The position numbers were made by a program, and so were the translations under genes. Below are positions 1 to 10,462 of a stretch of DNA of 64,000 nucleotides, in pieces. The notes below the pieces were generated by a model. The model saw nothing but the letters and a program-made list of their open reading frames with translations. It did no database searches and was not told the origin of the DNA. The stretch is from Kitagawia praeruptora (Eukaryota > Streptophyta > Magnoliopsida > Apiales > Apiaceae), in the NCBI GenBank assembly GCA_037693485.1, contig CM075346.1, positions 126,840,001 through 126,904,000 of the forward strand, read 5' to 3'. The first letter of the stretch is position 1, and every line of letters starts with the position of its first letter.

Positions 1-721
1 CGACTCGGATTACAGCCCTACCTATGCGAACGTACGTCTTTGTGTGCGTATAATGTATACATATGTTTTATTTTATTATTATTTTTTCTTTTAGATTCTG
101 TTTGGTACCGTTGTTAGAAACATGATCAACAGCTCCTTACTTCGAAAATTAGGTAAAAAAATGTTTGATAAATTTTAAAAATAGTTTTTTTTGAAAAATG
201 TATTTAGTCGAAAAAAATGTCCAAGTACGCATACTTTTTTTAGTGGCAATTGAGTACCAGACTTCTTTTTCAATTTCACTTTGCAACCTTTTCCGTTACT
301 GTATTTGGCTTTTAAAGTTGAAAAATAGAAGGGTATTTTTGTAATTACATTATAAAACTTTTGATTTTTCATTAAAAAATTTAATATAATTTGATTTAAT
401 TGCCTAAAATATTATTATTTTTGAATATTAATACGTTGGGCTATATTTGATTAAAATAATTATAATCTAAGAATTTTAATATCATATTCTAGCCTTATGA
501 CTATACATTTAATTTAATTTTAAAATTTTCAAATAAGATAATCTTAAATTGCATAATATTATTTTGAAGAAAAAAAGTTAATTTACAATTGCATCATCGC
601 ATTATTCAATTAAAACAAATAATACAAAAAATTAAATAAAAAGGATTATATTTATTAATATAAATTAAATTATAACATTTTTATGTAAAATCAATTATAT
701 ATTTCATGTTACATGAATATA
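1..721. other. AT-rich intergenic DNA, no gene seen
   Basis: Low-complexity AT-rich sequence with many A and T runs. The only open frames are short and low-complexity. No transposon ends were recognised here. Confidence 0.6.
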
Positions 722-722
722 T

Positions 723-753
<31 letters not shown>

Positions 754-849
754 GGAGGATAAGCGGGAGTTTAAGTGGCGCTCTAAAATCGTCTCAGTCT
801 ATTTTTCTAATTTTCTAAAATTTTAGAATTTTAAACACTTATAAATATA

Positions 850-1245
850 AAAATATCATTTAACATATTAGAAGTTGAATAGGTGTTCGAATTTATAGAG
901 GAGAATAGTTCGAATTTATAGGAAGACATATGATTAGAAGTTCTATTGAAAATAAAATAAGTATTTATAAAGTATATGATTAAAAGTTCTATTGAAAATA
1001 GAATAGAAGTTCGAATTTATAGAGAATAAGAGTTCAAATTTATAGAAAAAACATATAAATAAAAGTTTCTATTGGAAGTAAAATAAGTATTTATAAAGCA
1101 TAAGATTAAAAGTTCTATTGGAAGTAGAATAGGAGTTCGAATTTACAGAGAATAAGAGTTCGAATTTATAGAAAAACATATAAATAAAAGTTTTATTAGA
1201 AGTAGAATAGGTGTTTGAATATATAGAGCATCTATATAACTAAAT
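850..1245. repeat. ~125-bp tandem repeat, about three degenerate units
   Basis: Phrases such as GTTCGAATTTATAGAG and ATTAAAAGTTCTATTG recur about 125 bp apart (for example near 979 and 1104). The units have diverged by substitutions and small indels. It lies inside the candidate Helitron. Confidence 0.65.
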
Positions 1246-1639
1246 ATTTTATAGAAAGTACGATCTTCTTAAATTATATATTTTTTATATAAGTTAATTA
1301 TACTTCTATTAGGAAAATTAATTCATAAATCCAATACTATTATCATAAAAAAGTCATCGTATTTAAAAAGAAAAGAATTGATGTGTTAACATTATAAAAG
1401 AACATTCTCATGCATGAATCCTAAATAAAAATAGGAGTATCTATAATAGAAAGAGAAAATAAGATGTGTTTTCATTTTCTAAAACTCCATATATTTTAGA
1501 AAGTCTAGATAAAGTATAAATTGGAATTCACTCTATTTTTTAGGTTTTAATTTTAAGGAAAATAGTTATTGTGTATGATAAGTATCATTAATAATATGCA
1601 ATGAATTTAAAATTTCGATCTAAACGAGAGTGGCTCGAA

Positions 1640-2620
1640 ACGTGTTTAACGGGAAGACGCACAATTAAGCAAAACACATCAAAAATACCACAAACTTGAG
1701 TCCAAGTACACCAATTTAAGCCGATATGGAACGTTCCAAGTAGATAAAAATCCACTTATCACTCACTATAAAAAATTGTATTAGCTATTAAAATATCACT
1801 TTGATGTTATAAATTTTATTTTATTTTTAGAATTTGATTTTTATGGATAAACATTATCATACAAGTGATATATGTAAAAGTTAGGCTTTTGGTCTTAACG
1901 ATGGAGCGGATAGATAGTACTAACCGTGTTTAACGAGAAAGCGATTCATTAGAGAAGACCGTATAAAGATGTTTGAATATATAAGGAATACATAAAATAA
2001 AATGTTTTATTAGAAGTAGAATACGAGTACGGTGGAGACGTCTTACACGATTTTTAAAACTATATATCTTTTTTCCTAGAAATCCTTTATTTTATCCTTT
2101 TTATACAAGTTAATTATACTTGCATTAGAAAAATATATCCATAAATTTAATTTCATTTCCGTAACGAAAAGTCTTCAAATTTAATTTTTTTTTATATGTT
2201 AACATAACAGAAAGACATTCCCATGCGGAAGTTGTAATTAAGTACATGAATATCTATAATATACATAAAATGTAAGATGTATTTTCATTTTTAAAACTCT
2301 ATAAATATTAGAAAGTTTAAAAAATATAAAAATTGGAATTTACTTTCTTTATATAATTAGTTAGAATTTCGGTTCCAAATAAGAGCGACTCGAAACGTAT
2401 TTAACGGAAAGACGACTCACTAAAAAAGATTGTATTAACTATTAGAATTTGATATTGATGTCATATTTGTTTTTTATTTTTATTGTTCGATTTTATGGAT
2501 AAAAAATATTATATAAGTCATTATAATATATGTTAAAGTTGAGATTTCGATTTTAACGAGAGAGCGGCCCAATCGAAAGAATAGTGTTTAACAAGAAATC
2601 GATTCATTAGAAAATTATAT
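1640..2620. repeat. Four spaced copies of a GTGTTTAACGGGAAGACG-like motif
   Basis: Related blocks occur near 1641, 1924, 2397 and 2584: a purine-rich stretch with GAGAGYGRC, then CGTRTTTAACGRGAAGACG or a variant, then a short sequence ending in TCATTAG or similar. The intervals are irregular (about 280, 470 and 190 bp). No coding potential is seen. Confidence 0.5.
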
Positions 2621-2724
2621 TTAATTATTAAAATTTAATATTAATATTATAATATAACGTAAATGTATTAATTTTTTTAAAAAAATATTATAATGCCGCC
2701 GTGAAGCGCGTCTTTATCAACTAG

Positions 2725-4331
2725 TTTATTAATAAAATGACTAAAATACCCGTTGCTTTTAATGTCATTTTGACGGAATCACACCGAGGGGTTGCAAAAA
2801 GAAAGAGAAATAGAAGTATAAACGGTGGACTGCCACGAAACAAAATTTAAGTATTTAAGCGTGTTTCTCCCAAAGTTATGAGTTACAAACTATAATAAAC
2901 TCATATGAATATAATTATACATTGGGGTGAGTTTAGTAAAAACTTTATTAAATACAAAATTATAAACTTTTTATGTCAAACACATATATAACTTCGATTA
3001 CATATATAACTTCGATTGAGCATCATTTATTAAAACATGATTTATAACGAAAACATAATTATACCATTATAATTTATTAAAAACGTGTCTGCAACATTCT
3101 TCACGAAAAATTGAAATTCTTTCATATAAAAGGTGTTCAACAAATGTAGAACTTAAATTCAACATCATCTATTATCTGTAGAACAATGTGTTGAATCCAA
3201 ATATTTAAAATAATTTTACATTGATATGCTTAAGAAAACTATATAAAATTAATGAATGAGTAAATTACAGAATTGTGGATGGACTTAATACAAATTTGCA
3301 TTTTAGTGGTCGGAGTTTGAATTTTGTAATATACTGACCCGGCATTACTTTTACATTTCAAAAGGATAGCTAAGCGCCACTTTTTAAGAAAAAATTGCTC
3401 AAAAAGGTGGCTCGTAGCCACTCTTTTGCAATTCAAGAGCAAGGTATGGCTAACATATTACAAATTTTAAATTACAATCATCAATATGTAAATGTGGGTA
3501 AAGTTCAATCTCCATTTTACAATTTCCTCTTTATAAAAATCACATTTTTATACCCTAATTTGGTATTTGTATATCCCAAAAAGATAGTCGAGAATTATAT
3601 ACTTTATCCAACAAAATTTAACTACCGTTTAACATACCTCTATTTTAAACAAATAAAATTTCATAATTTTCTACCCTAATTTTATATTAGTGAACCCCAT
3701 AATAATATTGAATGATTAAATTATGTGTATTTTATCAAATTTTAATAATTATTTAATAAATAATGTTTAATCCAAGTTATATATCTGTTGAATATAAAAA
3801 GTTTGTACATTTCTATTTAAAAAAAAAATGTATTTTAACCTGTTTCATAATACGTAACGATGTTATGATAATTTTTTCATGTTTGTGATTTAAAATCTAA
3901 AATTTTAGTATTCATTTAACATTTTTTGCTAATTTTAATATATATTATAAAACTTCAAACTTTTTTTCTGATAACATTTAAGAGCTTATAATATAAATCT
4001 AAATATCAATATTTATTAATCGGAATAAAATTTTTTGATAGCAAATGATTTGTAAGTTGTAAACATATTTTGTTAACATCGGATAAGAATGAACAAACTC
4101 CCAATTTGATAAACATCTTTGGATTAAGAATCACACACTTTGTACAAAATTCTATCTTTACACTCAAAAATAATTCTTGTAGAAGAGTACTCTATACATA
4201 TACATGGGATTGTGGTTCAACTAACTTTATTCATAAATTTCTGGATTCATTCATTTAATTTACTCGTAACAAATATTTTATTTTTGATATATATCATTTA
4301 CGAAAATTGAAATATAAAGTATATGTTGTTT
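2725..4331. other. AT-rich intergenic DNA
   Basis: No gene is recognised. Short open frames at 3239-3679 are low-complexity. One perfect 6-bp-arm hairpin (GTGGCTCGTAGCCAC, 3407-3421) stands out, but no flanking terminal repeats were found. Confidence 0.5.
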
Positions 4332-4418
4332 GGGTGAAAAACCAAAATATCCATCATTTTATTCCACTTGCTCAAAATACCTTTCTGCGCGAGCCTCCGC
4401 CCTTTTTACCCACAAACC

Positions 4419-4538
4419 ACGCATGTCTCACATGCGTACACAGGACACGCATGTCTCACATGCGTGGTCTTCATAAAAGTGAAGTGTGGTACGCATTCTA
4501 GAAATGCGTAATTGCAGACACGCATTCTAGAAATGCGT
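4419..4538. repeat. Left-arm array of four 19-bp palindromes
   Basis: Four modules of exactly 19 bp: ACGCATGTCTCACATGCGT at 4419-4437 and 4447-4465, and ACGCATTCTAGAAATGCGT at 4491-4509 and 4520-4538. The modules come in two identical pairs, with 28 and 29 bp between starts within a pair. Confidence 0.9.
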
Positions 4539-4969
4539 AACCCCAGCATTGTTCATCGTCTTCACAGACGTGAACGGGGGACGACTTTCAGGCGAGTTTT
4601 GCACAAAATCCGGCCAGCTTCGTTCAGTCCTTTCCAAGTTTCTAGCACACACATGCCATACATCAAAACGTTCGTCTTCTCCACCTCTACAAGTGTATAC
4701 CATTCGATTTTTGTTTCTTTCGCCGATTTTAAAACCACAAAACCAAGCTCGTTTCCGATACAATTTTCCGATAAGTTCTTACACGCCCCTGCGGGGCCAA
4801 ACACTAGCAAATCGATGGATCAAAATGAAGAGGAAGCTCTGGGCTTCGTTTTAATACCATAATCAGTAACGGAGGTTGTCGGAATGTCATGGACGGTGAA
4901 GATGAACCGGAGAGGCGAAAAATCGCCTCAGAGAGACGCCGGCCAATCATTCAAAATAATGACGCATGA

Positions 4970-5056
4970 TGACGTCATTGCGCATTCTGTGAATGCGTTA
5001 CTTGAGATACGCATTATCAAAATGCGTAACCCAGGCAACGCATTCCCAGAATGCAT
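4970..5056. repeat. Right-arm TGACGTCA octamer plus three phased palindromes
   Basis: TGACGTCA (4970-4977), a 2-bp gap, then 19-bp modules at 4980-4998, 5009-5027 and 5038-5056. Starts are exactly 29 bp apart. All follow RCGCAT-N7-ATGCRT. TGACGTCA is a known bZIP (CRE/C-box type) core; any binding here is inference. Confidence 0.9.
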
Positions 5057-5153
5057 AGCCCGTGGGTAATTTGAGCGGAAATTCCCGCACATCGGTATTT
5101 TGGGCAGGGGTCAAGCAAAATTGGTGTAGTTTGGGCATTATTTCATGTTGTTT

Positions 5154-5741
5154 AGTATGACCATGGTCATATATTTTCTTATGCAGTTACTAAGAATTCC
5201 TGACCTATGGTAGTACTTCTTTATTATCATTCTTATTTTTATTTTATAATAGGATATAATATAATAGGATATAAAAGAGATGAGGGCTGCTTCGTGTTTT
5301 TGTACTCGCAATTTCAATGTTATCTTGCAAACTAAATTTTAATATACTCGCAGTTTTTCAATGCTATCTTGTAAACTAAATTTTTAACGTGTCATAATAT
5401 CTAATTTAATAGATGATTAATGAGTTTCTAATATTTAATTTAATAGATGATTAATGAGTTTTGAAAAGTGAATTTTATCATATATTTTATTAGTATAATT
5501 AAAGTTATAAAAATTAAATTTAATTATGTTTAAAGTTATAAAGATATAATTATGTTGTTAGTGAGAGTTGAACCCTTAACATATGATAGTACTCGCTTAT
5601 TAACCATTTTACTCTTATTATATAATACAAGCCTTGCGCAGGATGTGGCTAAAGCATCTTACAGAATTGTTTTATTTTATGTTGTTAGAGAGAATCGATG
5701 CTTGACCTATGATAATACTTCTTTATTATATCTTTTACTCT
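5154..5741. other. Intergenic DNA with short internal duplications
   Basis: Contains a duplicated block (TACTCGCA...CAATG, ...AACTAAATTTT) near 5305 and 5347 and a repeated TAATAGATGATTAATGAG phrase near 5410 and 5443. An open frame at 5552-5758 is repeat-derived. No gene recognised. Confidence 0.5.
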
Positions 5742-5743
5742 TA

Positions 5744-6012
5744 CTCCCTCCGTCCTAATGAATTATATACATTGGGGAACGGGGACGTGTCACGCATTTT
5801 ATTGCTTCTAACTACTATAGTTACATAACTTATTTTTACAATTTTCTTTTTTTTTTTTGTATAAAAATTGAACAGTCCTATTTTTATACAAAAAAAATTT
5901 TAAAAATAAATTATGAAACTATATTAGTTATGCATCTTAAAATGTGTGTCAGACATTCTAAAAAAACGTATAAAAATATTAAGAGGCTGTTGGAATTGCT
6001 CCCAATGTATTA
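5744..6012. mobile_element. Truncated Stowaway-type MITE
   Basis: Begins with TA then CTCCCTCCGTCC, the plant Stowaway terminal motif. The inner terminal repeat (ATATACATTGGGG) is mirrored near 5999-6012 as CCCAATGTATTAT. The outer right terminus is missing where the next MITE begins, suggesting insertion of the second element into the first. Confidence 0.55.
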
Positions 6013-6014
6013 TA

Positions 6015-6272
6015 CTCCCTCCGTCACAAAATGATCTTCCCCTTTACAATGTCGGCACTGTTCATAACATGAGACAAATTACTAATTTACGCATAATCCA
6101 TATGACCAAATATAGTCATGAGTGATCTTGTTGGCTTCGTATTTATGAGTACTTTAATACAGTGAAGTTTTTATATTTAATACTAATACGAAATTGAACA
6201 TATTAACGATCAAAAGTATGCGTTGGCAAACGTGTTTTTTGAAATGAGAAGAGTTTTTTGAGACGGAGGGAG
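6015..6272. mobile_element. Stowaway MITE
   Basis: Terminal inverted repeats CTCCCTCCGTCACAAAA and TTTGAGACGGAGGGAG, flanked by TA (6013-6014 and 6273-6274). Length 258 bp, no coding sequence. Termini and TA target match the Tc1/mariner-related Stowaway family. Confidence 0.85.
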
Positions 6273-6274
6273 TA

Positions 6275-6953
6275 CGAGTATAAGACTATGCACACACATA
6301 TCGTATCAAACGCGACCACGTGACCACCACAGTGTAACTTTCCGGCGACAAAGATCCGACACTCAACGCATGAAATTATGAATCGTTATCTGCTACGTTA
6401 AACTTTACAGTACATGCATTATACCAATTTATCATTTATCTTTTGAAAAAGTAATCGCCCTTTTTTCTTCCTTTTCAATCTATAGATGGAAGATTGTACT
6501 TTAATATAATCTAATGATCTGAAACAAGATTTTAAGTTAAAGACTCTTTTTTTTTTCAAAAAGTTAAAGACTAATGATATTATCAAAAGTAGTATGGATT
6601 ATTTTTAATTTACTTATAATATAATATAATATTATAAATATTAATTTTAATATGTTTTTGGAGGATTTGAATCTTAGATTTTTGTATATAAATAGTTTTA
6701 ATATAAAATCTAAATTAATATGTTATTGGTGGAAATCGACCCTATAACCTTTCTATATAACATATTTTTGTACTAACTTTAAATTAAAATGATGTTGGAA
6801 GACTTCGAAATTTAGACCACAATATATAACTACTTTTAGTATTATATATAAAGATAATCAAAAGTGAAGGATTAACCAAAATACAAAATACACCATTTTT
6901 TGCTTATTATAATATAATATTGAATCGGAGTAAATGAGTTAATGTGATATGAT
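6275..6953. other. AT-rich intergenic DNA
   Basis: No gene is visible. Two degenerate phrases of the type GGAGGATTTGAATCTTAGA and GGTGGAAATCGACCC (near 6660 and 6730) look like decayed transposon pieces but are too short to assign. Confidence 0.45.
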
Positions 6954-6956
6954 TTA

Positions 6957-7323
6957 GGGTGTGTTTGGGATTGCTGTTGTAGACAGCAACAACAGCTTAT
7001 TTCTAAAAAGTAACTGAAAATGTGTTTGGTAAAATTTAAAACTTGCTTTTCCTGATAAATGTTTTTGGCCTAAAAGCTGCTTTTAGAGAAAGCAAGTCCC
7101 CCCATGTTTTTTAAAAAAGTTGCTTTTCAGTTTTTGCAGAAAGCAGTAGCTGATTTCAACATCAAACCTCATCAAAAACATTATTTTTAATATATTTTTA
7201 CATCAAAATATGCACATATAAAAAATATTACCAAACAGTCTTCAGCTTTTTACAACAACACTTTTTTTACCGGCACTTTTTCTAACAGCACAACAATTTT
7301 TAAAAACAATCCCAAACAGAACC
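6957..7323. mobile_element. Tourist-type (PIF/Harbinger) MITE
   Basis: A 367-bp element flanked by TTA on both sides (6954-6956 and 7324-7326). Termini are GGGTGTGTTTGGGATTG and, in reverse, GGTTCTGTTTGGGATTG. TTA/TAA target duplications are characteristic of PIF/Harbinger. No coding sequence. Confidence 0.8.
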
Positions 7324-7326
7324 TTA

Positions 7327-7984
7327 GTCGTGATCGTGACACTTGCTAAAAAAATTTAGATGTAAAACAATTTTAGGAAAATCATAACATAATTAATTTA
7401 AAAATATTTTTATCAGTTAGACCTTTAGTATTTTTAGAATAATTGAAGAGTAGTAGATTTATTTTAAGTCTAATATATTTATTTAATGATTTGAATTATG
7501 AAAAACTAAATTTTTTAAAAAATAGAATACAGTATGACAAAACTTAAGCATTTTTGACTAAAGAAAGTTCATATATTTCTGAATGCTATTAATTTCAAAT
7601 ATTATTAAAAGCTAATAAAATTAATTTGTGGAATACATAATTTTTTTATAAAAAAGTAAGTAAATAAATTAACGAATAAATGAAATTAAAGCACTTATGT
7701 AAACATTTTATGATTAAAATATTTAAAAATAACATTATAATTTTTAAAATAGTCCATAAAATAAACCCTATTAAACATTTTTTATAATTTAGAACAAAAA
7801 TTTCAAAACGTACTTTGATATAATAATAACAAATATTATCAATAAAATTATCAAATTTAATTTTAGGAAAATAATGAATAAACAAATAAATAATTGAAAA
7901 AATCTAACAATTTTCAAAATATATAAAATCAGGAATTGATCTTACTCCAAAATTATAATTAAACACTTACATCTGGTGTTAAAG
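7327..7984. other. AT-rich intergenic DNA
   Basis: Strongly AT-rich. The minus-strand open frame at 7646-7885 is low-complexity (Ile, Phe and Lys rich) and is not credited as a gene. Confidence 0.5.
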
Positions 7985-8157
7985 AGGTTGCTCGCCGGAG
8001 TCCATTTTCCGTCCAAAACTTCAATCGATTCGTTCATTCTTTCCAGACAATGAGTACTCATGTACTATATACCAAAACACTCGCCTTCTCACCCTCTACA
8101 AGCCTATACCAATCAATTTTCGTTTGTTTCGCCGAATTTGAAAGCCCTAATTCGAAT

Positions 8158-8760
8158 TGTTGGGCCGCGAGCGAGTCATACTCCACAATAGTGTGATATT
8201 GTCCGTTTTGGGACGAGCCCGCACGGATTTGTTTTTGGGCACATACCAAAAGGCCTCAATACTAATGGAATTATCTGGCTGCTTATATACTAATTATCTG
8301 CCCCTCCCACAATCGATTTGGGACAACTCCTAACAATCTCCCCCTTCACACATCGGGCTCAACAATTTGTCGAATCTGTCTCCTTATGTGTGATCTGCTC
8401 CCCCTAGGCCCAACTGGAAATCCACCTGCTATTTGGCTCCCCCTAGGCCTGCACTGGAAGGACCATTTGCCTTACCCTTAAGCCCATCCTGGGGTAGCCC
8501 ACATGCCTTTTCCTTGGTTGGATCCATTCTGCAGCCCATTGAGATTGTTATGGACCGTTATAACCATAGCTCTGATATCACTTGTTGGCCCGCGAGCGAG
8601 TCATACTCCACAATAGTATAATATTGTCCGCTTTGGGCCAAGCCCGCACGGATTTGTTTTTGGGCACATTCAGAAAGGCCTCAATACTAATGTAATTATC
8701 TGGCTGCTTATATACTAGTTATCTACCCATCCCACAATCGATGTGGGACAATTCCTAACA
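8158..8760 (-). mobile_element. TRIM (terminal-repeat retrotransposon in miniature)
   Basis: Two ~178-bp direct repeats (8158-8335 and 8582-8760), each bounded by TG and CA in the LTR sense, enclose about 246 bp. A 5-bp target duplication CGAAT lies at 8153-8157 and 8761-8765. On the minus strand the interior begins with TGATATCAGAGCT, a one-mismatch initiator-methionine tRNA primer-binding site, and ends with a polypurine tract (GAAGGGGGAGAT). There is no coding sequence. It interrupts MULE copy B. The exact TRIM family is not assigned. Confidence 0.88.
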
Positions 8761-8974
8761 CGAATCATTTTTTTTATTCGTATTTCCGGCGTACTCGTAT
8801 ACGCCCCTGCGGGGTCGAAACTCAACAAATCTAGGGGAAAAAATGGAGAGGCTGGTCTGGACTTCATTTTGATGCCCTCAGGATTAGTGGAGGTTGTTGG
8901 AGGGTGGAGAACGAAGGAAGGCAATTTTGGATTCGCCAAAACGCTGGAGTTGTAATTGGACAAATGACGTCGTA

Positions 8975-9060
8975 TGACGTCATCACGCATTCCGAGAATG
9001 CGTGACCTGTGATGCGCATGTTGAACATGCGTATTCCTGGCCACGCATGCGGATGCGCAA
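8975..9060. repeat. TGACGTCA plus three phased palindromes (copy B right arm)
   Basis: TGACGTCA at 8975-8982, 2-bp gap, then ACGCATTCCGAGAATGCGT (8985-9003), GCGCATGTTGAACATGCGT (9014-9032) and a shortened ACGCAT-GCGG-ATGCGC module starting at 9043. Starts are 29 bp apart. Confidence 0.88.
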
Positions 9061-9120
9061 TTCATTGGCAAAAAGAACGGATACAATTTATTAGGGGTAT
9101 TTCGGTCACCTTCTACACAA

Positions 9121-9805
9121 AAGTGGTATATAATACATATCCTATTTTATTTTTATTTTTTTTTACAATCTTGTAATAGTTTAGAAAAAATGTAATAGAA
9201 AATTAGTAACAATTATGAGAAAATTGTTTTCGACAAAAAAATTAGAAAAATTAGAATAACCAAATATATAAAATTTAAAATGTGTTTTTTTTATAAAATA
9301 AAATATAAATCAGTCATTGATTATCAAAATTTATCTAAAGAATATTATTTATAAAATTTTCACTATATCAAGTATGAAGGTATATACTTGAAATAAATGG
9401 GTTATGTGGTATGATATGATATGATCGTCAGTGAGTACTATAATAACTTAAAAGTAGGAAATAAATATAGTAATTATAATAGTTCTGTTTAACACAATTT
9501 TAAATAAATATACAAATTGGATAAAAAAACATTCAACAATAAAATGATTACAAATTATATTAGTATTTTTAAAAATAGTTTCAAATAGAAATTTAAAACT
9601 ACATCTTATTGAAAAATTAATATATGTAAGTGCATAATAATTAAAATATTAAATAAAAATTTTATTATGCTAAAAATAGAAATAAATTTTTAAAAAAAAT
9701 TAGTTAAATTGAAGGACAACATGTTAAAAAAACAAAAATATTGAAATAATTTATATAGTATCCACGGGTATAAAGCTAGTATAATATAAACAGAAATAAT
9801 ATAAA
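9121..9805. other. AT-rich intergenic DNA with a degenerate Helitron-like end
   Basis: No gene. At 9761-9779 the phrase CCACGGGTATAAAGCTAG followed by T resembles a decayed plus-strand Helitron 3' terminus. Confidence 0.4.
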
Positions 9806-9923
9806 CTAGCTTATAACCCGTGTGATGCACAGATTTTTTTTTGATATGTAACAAATTTTATTTTATGTTATAAATATATTTTTATATAATCATTATTTAT
9901 AATATTTTATTTTATTTTAATAT

Positions 9924-10429
9924 TGATATGGGCTAAAAGTAAGCCCTAAAGACACATTTAATGTGGCATTAATTAGACCCGGAATGGTCCAAACGTGGGG
10001 CCCAAACCCTATTTACAATATTAATTTCGTAATTAATATTATGGATAATAAACAGCTCAGCAATAAGTGTCAGATAAGAACATTATCTCTACAAGGAGTA
10101 GCCTCCAAGGCATCCACTCATACAAGGAAACAGACTCCTACAAGGAAGGGGTCTAGAACTTTCCTCAAGATTGACTTGTCCGCCAAGTCACCTACTCTTA
10201 CCATAATTCCTAGGCTTCTCAGCCTATATAAAGGGTCTGACCCCTCATTCTCAGAACTACGTTTTTATTGGCTTGATTCTCTTAATACAGAGATACGTAG
10301 GCATTCTGTGAGGACCGATTAAGTCTCGAACGCAGAAGCAGCCATTAAAGCTCGAAGCTCAACCACCCTTTGCATTAAATACATCAAACCCTAGCCGCAA
10401 TCTAATAACCTAGTTTTTATTCCACAACA
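9924..10429 (+). repeat. 5' LTR
   Basis: Starts TGATATGGGC and ends CACAACA. A TATA-like CTATATAAAGGG (about 10224-10235) probably sets the transcription start. It contains a 119-codon frame repeated in the 3' LTR, which is not credited as a gene. A decamer-like ACAAGGA repeat occurs near 10092, 10122 and 10140. Confidence 0.95.
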
Positions 10430-10431
10430 TT

Positions 10432-10450
10432 TGGCGCCGTCTGTGGGAAG
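10432..10450 (+). other. Primer-binding site
   Basis: TGGCGCCGTCTGTGGGAAG begins two bases after the 5' LTR, the normal position for the tRNA primer site. The TGGCGCC core is common in Ty3/gypsy elements of plants. The matching tRNA was not determined. Confidence 0.85.
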
Positions 10451-10462
10451 AAGACATCAACC

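Larger units (their letters stand above)
722..2724 (+). mobile_element. Candidate non-autonomous Helitron
   Basis: The right end at about 2695-2724 has a short GC-rich hairpin-like block (GCCGCCGTGAAGCGCG) followed by CTAG and then a T. This is the form of a plant Helitron 3' end (hairpin, CTRR, insertion before T). The left end is proposed at A|TC before a TA-microsatellite (about 722-752) followed by AAAGGAGGATAAGC, which resembles Helitron 5' ends but is not diagnostic. There is no Rep/helicase coding sequence. The interior holds tandem and dispersed repeats. The right end is better supported than the left. Confidence 0.4.
4332..5144. mobile_element. Non-autonomous Mutator-like element (copy A)
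   Basis: An 813-bp element flanked by a perfect 9-bp target-site duplication ATGTTGTTT (4323-4331 and 5145-5153). The outer terminal inverted repeats align over about 75 bp: the left arm has CCAAAATATCC and GCTCAAAATACC, and the right arm read in reverse has CCCAAACTACACC and GCCCAAAATACC, both closing with TTACCCAC. Nine-bp duplications and long inverted repeats are hallmarks of the Mutator superfamily. Inside each arm lies an array of 19-bp palindromes. The middle (about 4560-4960) shares sequence with copy B near 8000-8150 and 8795-8900. No transposase is present; the overlapping open frames are products of the palindromes. Confidence 0.85.
7985..9120. mobile_element. Mutator-like element copy B, left end lost, split by a TRIM
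   Basis: The segment 7985-8157 matches the middle of copy A (shared CTCTACAAG, TATACCA and TTTCGCCGA phrases). After the nested TRIM, 8761-8935 continues with the shared ACGCCCCTGCGGGGYC block. The right arm carries TGACGTCA and the palindrome array. The left palindrome arm is absent. The right boundary near 9120 is approximate because no target duplication was found. Confidence 0.65.

Noticed and set aside
4512..4862. Overlapping frames of 78-116 residues in MULE copy A
   Set aside because: Several frames on both strands are open at once because of palindromic, GC-richer sequence; no protein family was recognised.
4419..5056. CRISPR-like array of repeats at 28-30 bp period
   Set aside because: The units are palindromes inside a transposon with target duplications in a plant genome, few in number, without unique spacers of constant type. 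Not a CRISPR.
8158..8760. TRIM as a Cassandra element (5S-bearing LTRs)
   Set aside because: No 5S rRNA promoter or 5S-like sequence is visible in its LTRs.
8715..9086. 123-residue minus-strand frame in MULE copy B
   Set aside because: It spans the nested TRIM end and the palindrome array, so it is a chimera of transposon pieces.
9963..10322. 119-residue frame, repeated identically at 16476-16835
   Set aside because: It lies wholly within the two LTRs and has no domain; the duplication is simply the LTR pair.
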